30,454 nucleotides of DNA from Priapulus caudatus (lineage: Eukaryota > Priapulida > Priapulimorpha > Priapulimorphida > Priapulidae): the NCBI RefSeq assembly GCF_000485595.1, contig NW_014577061.1:1040607-1071060 (forward strand), read 5' to 3'. This document shows, one piece after another, positions 23,580 to 30,454 of this stretch. Every line of letters begins with the position of its first letter. The first letter of the stretch is position 1. The notes under the pieces are model-generated. The model did no database searches. It had not been told where the DNA came from and saw only the letters and a list, made by a program, of their open reading frames with translations. The translations under genes were made by a program, and so were the position numbers.

Positions 23580-24206
23580 GATATGTACGAGAACGGGGGA
23601 CACACTGGACGCTAAACAGCGACACGTTTGACCACAGTGACTTGTTATTGCTCGGCGACATACAGATTTCACTCGAATTGCTGTCTGCCCAGCGGAAGGC
23701 TTCGAGTTGACTATGGGCTTACCCCCCCCCCCCCCCCTCCCCCCCCCCCCCCATGTTCATTAGTATTAGCTTTGCATTAGGGATGGTTGTGGGAAGAGGA
23801 TTGGCCAGGATTATTTTGTGTTGTTAGATGCAACTCCATGATTCATGATTCAGCTAATCTGCTTGCCCATTGTGGTCTCGACTCGGTGTGCAAACCATCT
23901 CATATGTTAGACGAATCAGCTTATTGCTGATTTACTTTGATCAGAGTTTTTTTGGCCACGTTCTAGCTTTCTAGAAAACTACATCTTATTTTTGTATCGT
24001 TGCACCATTGCATGCTAGCTTTTTAATTATAGCCACCTTTTGCCGTGCAGCATATCCATACTGTTATTTGCGGCATCATGATTTCTCTATGTCAGATGGC
24101 ATCACATTAGGAGGAATAATACCAAAAGGCTAAAAAGCTTAAAACAGGTATTATTTAGCTTCTGATCACTCTAGTGTTACTTATAAACTTTGCTACGGCT
24201 TGATAT
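23580..24206 (+). other. Start of the WW3 intron, with poly-C
   Basis: Intron sequence with a C run at about 23722-23752 (one T interruption). Otherwise unique and AT-rich; no exon recognised. Confidence 0.6.
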
Positions 24207-24520
24207 GGTCTATGTCCCCCCAGGGTACTGCGGAACGTACCTGGGTACGCGTCGGTAATACGGACGTACCCTGGTAGGTCGTAATGCTGATCGTACCTTG
24301 AACATCATTGCGGACCGTACTACGCCTACCACACTCAATATGTCTAGGGAGTCGCTATGCCATACTCCCTAAGCCTAACCTAACCCTACCCTAACCCTAA
24401 CCTAAACCCAACCCTAACCCTAACTCCTAACAATATCAGATAGTTACCAGGGTACGTTCCGGTATACCCGGACTCGTACTCCAGTGTACGTTTCGGCAGT
24501 ACTGGCTGGGACATAGGACC
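24207..24520. mobile_element. Inverted-repeat element with telomere-like repeats in its loop
   Basis: The ends are GGTCTATGTCCC (24207 on) and, inverted, GGTCCTATGTCCCAG (complement of the last 15 bases). Inverted similarity continues inward for about 65 bp per side: GTACTGC, GAACGTACCTGG and TACCCTGGTA blocks occur on both arms in opposite orientation. The loop holds a degenerate (CCCTAA)n run at about 24370-24430. No open reading frame. The flanks (TGATAT on the left, CTATGA on the right) do not give a clear target duplication. Confidence 0.75.
24370..24430. repeat. Interstitial telomere-like (CCCTAA)n tract
   Basis: About ten CCTAA/CCCTAA/CCCAA units on the + strand, imperfect. It lies between the arms of the inverted-repeat element rather than at a chromosome end. 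Confidence 0.9.
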
Positions 24521-24775
24521 CTATGAGCATTACTAACGTGACCGCATCCTTTTAATTTCCTGCAGTGATGACTGCGTCACAGCATCTATAGTCGAGTCGC
24601 TGACTGACGTTAGCTAATCTTCTCTTGTAACCGTACTTGGGCTATCAGCTCTTCTGTATCTTCACTCATCCTTCCAGGTCCAATCATCCCCAGCTTCTGC
24701 TTTTTTTTATTATTCCTGTGCTTCCTTTCATTAGCTGTTCGAGCAGCGGATTGCTGTCGGACGTGTGATAAGAAA

Positions 24776-26493
24776 CAGGTGGGCGGACGCCACGGTTTTC
24801 AAAGTGATGGGGGGCCCATTGAGTAGAATTGAAACGACCATGCGCGGAGGGCTCAGTTTTTCGGGAGCGAAGCGCCGAGCGGGGAGCCAGACGATCGAGC
24901 GGGGTGGTGTGGGAGGGGGATTCCCTTCATCGGCACGGGAGCTTTCAATTTTTGCACTGAAATGAGCGGATCTGGTGCAACATCGAAGTGAACCATTTTC
25001 AAATTTTTAAATGAAAACGAAAACGGAAGAAAACAACATCTTTTCAGTACATGCTATTTACATTGTCAACTATCAGTGAAGTATAAATATATTTGCATCA
25101 ATAATGAAACATGTAATAGGAATAAGAATATAGAAATATGCGAATCATTTTTCAGGGGTACAAAATTTCCAATTTTTCAACCTGGGTAAATAGTCAAAAA
25201 AATAACAGACTGCTAATGATATTAAACACTTAAAACATCACTCGACTAGTTTTTCTTTAGTATTATCTTTCGTTGCTGAAACAGTTTTGCCTTTAAAAAC
25301 CAGCTGTAGGATATTACATAAAGAAAAATCAACATATTTATTATAAAAATGATTTAAGAACTAAAGTGCAAACAAACTAAAGAAATAAAGGAACTATTAT
25401 AAAATATATACATATAAAAACTAACGCTCTAGTCTATGTCCCCAGGTCTACTGCCAGGAACACGTACGCTGGGGGTACGGTCTCGGCTATTCACCACAGA
25501 ATAGAATGGAAGTTCTATTTTATTCTAGAATGTCTAGAAGTCTGAGATAGTTTGACTTGCTATTCTTATTTCTGTGGGTATGGCCGCTCTGCGTTATCAG
25601 CGTGCGTTAGGACTCTGCGTGGCTCGCGCGTACTTAAGCTGTGCGTACGGTGCGTAGTGCAGTTATAAGTACAAATGTTGTGCGATATTGCAGGCCGCTA
25701 CGCTAGTTTTATATGGGGGGGTTTCGTTTCAATGTTGGCATTGCTCGGCAGGCCGTGTAACATGATTTTGTACCAGGTGGGTGTAACGGCTAACCCAAAG
25801 TTGGGAGCACGCTGCAGGGGGGCTGAGGGCCCTCCCCCATAAAATTTTTCAAATTAGACTCCTTCAGATCTTTTCTTTTGCCGGCGAGCAAGGGGGGGTC
25901 CGGACTCCTCGACACCGCCCTGGTACACGCCTTGCTCGGATGGCGAAGCGGCAGCGCGAGAGGAGCCCAAGCGACACAGCGGTGGGGAGGGTGTTGGGAG
26001 ATGTGCCGTGTTTCACTTTTCACCTCCCGCACAAAGGATTTTGCAATTATTACACTAAAAATTGGAGCGACCTGAAGTGAAATTCTTGCAAAATGTTCAA
26101 AAAAAATTTTGGCTTGGGGGAGGGGCGTTTCGTTCGAACTCCCGAACCGCCTGGTACGGCTGACATATGCAGTACGGTACTGATATTCGACTCGATCGAG
26201 CTCCGTAAGCACAGATCAAGCCCGAAGTCGCGCCGGTGTTGGTGTAAATACGGTCGCTGTGCATGTCTGTTGCTATGAGTTAATGGCCTGAGGATTCCTC
26301 GTCAAATTTGAAATTTTCCAGTGCAGATAAAATGTGATAAACACTCTGCTTTCGCTCTTTCCCCTTCTCTCATCTTGTTCCCTCTTTCTTTTCTTGATTT
26401 CTTCGATCATACAAATATACATATAGACATATATTTTCTGCCAAAAAAGTGGGGGGGCCCGGCCCCCCCGGCCCCCCGTACGCGCCGCCCCTG
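24776..26493. mobile_element. 1718-bp non-autonomous DNA transposon insertion with 5-bp target duplication
   Basis: Present only in copy 2 of the duplication. Copy 1 keeps the empty site: GATAAGAAAGCTG at 9189-9200. Around the insertion, AGAAA occurs on both sides (24771-24775 and 26494-26498). The ends are CAGGTGGGCGGACG on the left and, inverted, CAGGGGCGGCGCGTACGG on the right, so short imperfect inverted ends start with CAGG. A palindromic GGGGGGGCCCGGCCCCCCC lies next to the right end. The interior has no transposase. CAGG ends and a 5-bp duplication would suit some hAT lineages, but this is tentative. A second CAGGTGGG near 25776 suggests a composite or nested structure. Confidence 0.85.
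25433..25490. repeat. Partial left arm of the telomere-repeat element family
   Basis: TCTATGTCCCCAGG followed by ACTGCCAGGAACACGTAC and GGGGGTACGG resembles the left arm at 24209-24260. No right arm or telomere-like tract follows. It lies inside the 1718-bp insertion. Confidence 0.6.
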
Positions 26494-26498
26494 AGAAA

Positions 26499-27813
26499 GC
26501 TGATGGGTTTGCGTTTTTGCCTGTTCTCTGATTGCAGTCTCCCTGTCAGTATTATACTAGCTACAAGACAAATCTACTTAATGTATTAATTAGGCGGATT
26601 TGCCCCCATGTCTGTCTTAGTGGTGTGAGTGTGATTGTAATAATGAGTGATGAAGAGATCTTTACTATATTTCTCATCCATGTATGTATGGTCTTAATTG
26701 CTAAAACGGTATTAGTGAAGGCTTTTTTCAGGTAGTTGTTTCCTAAAAGAAGCGTCATTATTTTTATGAGGCCATCACAATTTGAAAGGCTGAAGCGTAA
26801 TTGATATAAGTTGGGGTAGGGTGCGGATATCGGATGACACGTAATCATGTTATGAGTTAATGATAAGATGTCTTGTATTTTTAAACTTCTCCCAAGTCTT
26901 ATGAACGACGACGTTATAAAGGTCATGTCCACCACATGTGGGTGCAACTAATATAATTGTCAACATTAGATTGTAATCAACAACTCTATTTATTGGAGCA
27001 AGTGCAATATAGCTAGCAAATTTCCTCCAAGTGCTCCAAAAATCTTTGCGCAATTGCACATTATCCAAGCAAGGGTGCCATAAACATCTGTGCTGATCTA
27101 TGATACCTAGTTTTAACAGTCACATTAAATGACTACTGTCACGATGTTCTTAATCGAGTTCCGTAGTGACATGACGAAATACTCTCGCGTATTTCTGCTT
27201 GTTATAAAGGGTACTAGGATCTCTGTACAATGGAGAGCTGAATCTTCGAGGAAGTGACCGGGAGCTGAAACTATTGCTGGGGTCAGCTGGGGGTCAGGCC
27301 AAAACACGCGACGTTAATCTGCATATGCGCAAAGAACGGATGTTTTTTTATTTGCGTGAGATTTCTCCTCTTCCTGCTTACAGTCATTATTGCGTCGCAT
27401 GCCGTGACGCTCTCTGGAACGCCTAGCGAATTAATTTCAGCTACGACGTGTTTAATTAAATGTATCGCACCCGATTAATTCAAGTTAATTAGGCGGCTGA
27501 GTATGTCTCCGACGGCCGCCGGCAAGCTGATTAATTCGCCCGAGGGCTAATTATGCTGTTTTCATTGCTGGCAGACAAGTGTGTTACCAGCCTCACATAG
27601 TACTTATACGCGTGGCAAGTCATCGTGGAGGATGCTATTGCTTATCGTAGGCGATGGTGACATGAGCCGCGTGCAAACATGCGAGACGTGCACGCGTCTG
27701 TCATGGCTGTTCTATAGGGAACGCGCCGTGTGTTGCGTGCGAGAAAATGAGATAGGTGGTGGTGCTTGATGTGTGTGTGTCAGTGGGAGATCTTTGTGCA
27801 GTGTGTAGTTTTT
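26499..27813. other. Duplicated non-coding stretch (copy 2)
   Basis: Colinear with 9197-10505; intronic between the two WW3 exons. No exon recognised. Confidence 0.55.
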
Positions 27814-28390
27814 AGGGTGTGTGGTGTATGTGTGTGTGTGCGTGCGTGCGTGCATGCATGTGGCGTGCGTGTGTTGCGCGCACAGTGGTGTTTGTGTGCG
27901 TGTGCGTATGCGTGTCTGTGCGCGCGCGTGTGTGTGTGTTTGTGGTATGGAAGTGCAGAGTGTAGTGTATGGGAGTGTGGTGTGCAGTGTGGTGTATGGA
28001 AGTATGGTTTGTGGTGTGTAGTATATGGGATCGTGGTGTGTGGTGTATGGGAGTGTGGTGTGTAGTGTAGGAGTGGTGTGTGGTATATGGAAGTATGGTT
28101 TGTGGTGTGTAGTATATGGGATCGTGGTGTGTGGTGTATGGGACCATGGTGTGTGGTGTGTAGTGTGTAGTGTGTAGTGTGGGAGTGTGGTGTGTGGTGT
28201 GTAGTGTGTAGTGTGTAGTGTGTAGTGTGGGAGTGTGGTGTGTGGTGTATGGTTGTGTTGTGTGGTGTGTGGTGTATGGGAGCATGGTGTGTGGTATGTA
28301 GTGTGGGAGTGCAGTGTGTGGTATATCGGGTGTGGTATGTAGTGTGGGAGTGTGGTGTGTGGTATATGGGGTGTCGTGTGTGGTGTATGA
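27814..28390. repeat. GT-rich minisatellite, copy 2
   Basis: Same array type as 10506-11085, with cleaner units such as GTGTAGTGTGGGAGTGTGGT. The 157-aa His/Thr-rich minus-strand frame is a repeat product. Confidence 0.9.
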
Positions 28391-28605
28391 GCGTGTTTAC
28401 GACTTTCTCGACTGAATACTCTCAGAATAAACTGCTTTTATTGGAAAATTGGGCCTTTTTTCACTGAAATGATAAGCGATGGGACTGAGGCCACAGTTAA
28501 CGTCTTGTTTTGTCCTAACTCGACGTACCTGTCAAAGTCATGGTCTAATAAATTATTATTATGAAATCGTGAAATGCTGTGATTGTTTGGTTTACTGTAA
28601 ACTAG

Positions 28606-28821
<216 letters not shown>

Positions 28822-28881
28822 TGAATGTAGTACGACACCCAGCTCCAATTATAATACTATGCAATTCTACTATTATAAATC

Positions 28882-28922
<41 letters not shown>
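28882..28922. repeat. (AT)n run, copy 2
   Basis: Alternating AT in the WW3-WW4 intron, longer than the copy 1 counterpart at 11580-11604. Confidence 0.85.
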
Positions 28923-29229
28923 GTTATATATTATAAATCGATCTACTGTGTAACCCCCCTCCCATCCTGTAATCTGTCGACGAGCTCAAAGCTCATAATG
29001 GCTAGTTTACCGCCTCTGCTGAAAGCTAGGTCTTAAGCAAGAGGGCCGGATCCTCGCTCTGCCTTCCTCGCGAGAGGAATATTACCTGCATTTGTGAAAT
29101 TGTTGCTCGGAATTTCTCGTTACCGTGAACGATAATTTGGCGTTCGGACATTTTGTTAGCGTCGTCCTGATGTTAACACTCGTCAGCGCAGACGCCGTTC
29201 CTTGACGTGCGCGCGCGTGGCATTATTAA

Positions 29230-29535
<306 letters not shown>

Positions 29536-29656
29536 TGAGGTAGCTCTAGTGCGCAGCATGACCTTTGTGCTCTTTCACATTCAGACCATAGCAAGTTACT
29601 GTTATTGCAATGCAGTCATAGTTATTGCAAGCGCTGCTCTTTTTGTTTGTTTCTAG

Positions 29657-29738
29657 GCCAAAAGGAGTGTACGGTGTGCCAATAGCATACGAACGAAGCT
29701 TTAGGTGGAAACTTGGACAGTTCAGGTATCTTTGCCAA
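29657..29738 (+). CDS. WWP1: WWP1-like exon: WW4-HECT linker and HECT start
   Basis: This 82-nt exon starts in phase 2 after GTTTCTAG and ends in phase 0 before GTAAGTAC. It encodes [22 protein letters not shown] and RYLCQ. This corresponds to the WWP1 segment GPQIAYERGFRWKLAHFRYLCQ at the N-terminal edge of the HECT domain, and it separates WWP1-type from ITCH-type (which has FKAKV instead of FRWKL). The end phase suits HECT exon 14547 (phase 0), with missing N-lobe exons in between. After it come about 490 bp of intron and the CT tract at the window end. Confidence 0.94.
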
Positions 29739-30222
29739 GTAAGTACTGTACATCATATTTTGCGATTGTACCACTACTATGTAAAGAAGTCTTCGTCCAT
29801 GATCCTCTTCCCCTCCTCCTCCGCAATTCGTCCCAAACATTAATGACCTCCTGGAATTTCTCCCCTCTAGGGAAATCCTAGGGAATTGTAAGCGATATTG
29901 GATTTTCGAGAAAAACAGCCAAGCAAACCGATCTGTTAAGAAGCGCTAGCTTGGCGTACGGAATATTGAAATAGTCGTTGAAGCGTCAAACAAAGCCACT
30001 TCCTCTCCTCCAAATTTAATAATTGAAAAATCAAGTTAAGAGGATATTATGCTGTGAAGGCTACTGCCCCTAGCACTCCTTGCATGGTATTAAGTTTTGA
30101 AACAGTGGAAATTTGTGCAGTTTTCAAGGTTTTTTTACTGAACGGCGACTAAAATTTCAGCGAGATTATAGGTTGTTTGCATGGTTTTTATATGGGAGTG
30201 ACTGAGATTTTTCACACACCTA

Positions 30223-30292
<70 letters not shown>

Positions 30293-30454
30293 ACTTTCTC
30301 TCTCTCTCTCTCTCTTCTCTCTCTCGCTCCTCTCTCTTTCTTTCTTTCTCTCTCTCCCCCCACCTCTCCTCTCTTCTCTCTCCCTCTCTCCAATCTCTTC
30401 TCTACCAATCTTCTCATCTCTCGTTCTCCTCCTTCTCTCGTCTCTTTCTCTCTC
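30223..30454. repeat. (CT)n tract, copy 2, running off the window
   Basis: CT dinucleotides with TTTCT and CCT interruptions. Equivalent to 12905-13394. Confidence 0.93.

Noticed and set aside
24370-24430. True chromosome end or chromosome-fusion point
   Set aside because: The telomere-like run is short, degenerate and enclosed by the inverted arms of a small element, so a transposon payload explains it better.

Overview
The window is nuclear DNA from an animal, probably an invertebrate; I cannot place it more finely. It is intron-rich, dominated by simple-sequence and minisatellite DNA, and has GT...AG introns with consistent phases. A degenerate (CCCTAA)n tract hints at TTAGGG-type telomeres. 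The only protein-coding gene I can support lies on the + strand: a C2-WW-HECT E3 ubiquitin ligase of the WWP1/WWP2/ITCH group (Su(dx) in Drosophila, wwp-1 in C. elegans). No prokaryotic-type operon, tRNA, rRNA or CRISPR array was seen.

Ten exons were recognised from conserved protein motifs and splice phases. In protein order they are: C2/linker (5426-5569), SH3-ligand proline-rich region (18489-18701), poly-Thr plus WW1 (19042-19315), WW2 (about 22371-22563), linker plus first part of WW3 (23507-23579), rest of WW3 (28658-28742), WW4 (29292-29420), WW4-HECT linker (29657-29738), and two HECT N-lobe exons (14547-14680, 15824-15964). Almost all junctions match in phase. The N-terminal part of C2, the first HECT exons and the catalytic-Cys C-lobe are not visible.

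The exon order on the DNA is wrong for one simple gene. The HECT exons lie upstream of the proline-rich and WW exons. A block at 8970-13394, carrying damaged copies of WW3b, WW4 and the linker, is repeated at 24539-30454 with intact copies. HECT exon 15824-15964 ends in phase 2 and the next exon on the DNA (18489) needs phase 1, so the written order cannot be read through. The simplest reading is that 8970 to at least 15964 is an overlapping or alternative-haplotype contig placed before, not after, the segment with exons 18489-29738. A 584-base N gap at 13395-13978 lies inside it. A real permuted partial duplication is the alternative. Single-base indels are frequent in exons and repeats, which suggests a noisy long-read assembly.

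Non-coding layout: a 0.9-kb foldback element with arms of roughly 350 bp (36-947); a 40-bp minisatellite (1527-1992); a CT tract (2661-3336); a 33-bp minisatellite carrying CACGTG E-boxes (about 7170-8152); a 48-bp repeat (8825-8968); duplicated GT-rich arrays (10506-11085 and 27814-28390); a hairpin-bounded repeat (19710-20564); a poly-G run of about 125 bases (20641-20765); a 1.2-kb CTCACC/CTTGT satellite (21035-22215); a G4-prone G-rich tract (22580-23250); an inverted-repeat element with telomere-like repeats in its loop (24207-24520); and a 1718-bp insertion with a 5-bp target duplication (24776-26493) whose empty site is preserved in the other copy of the duplication.
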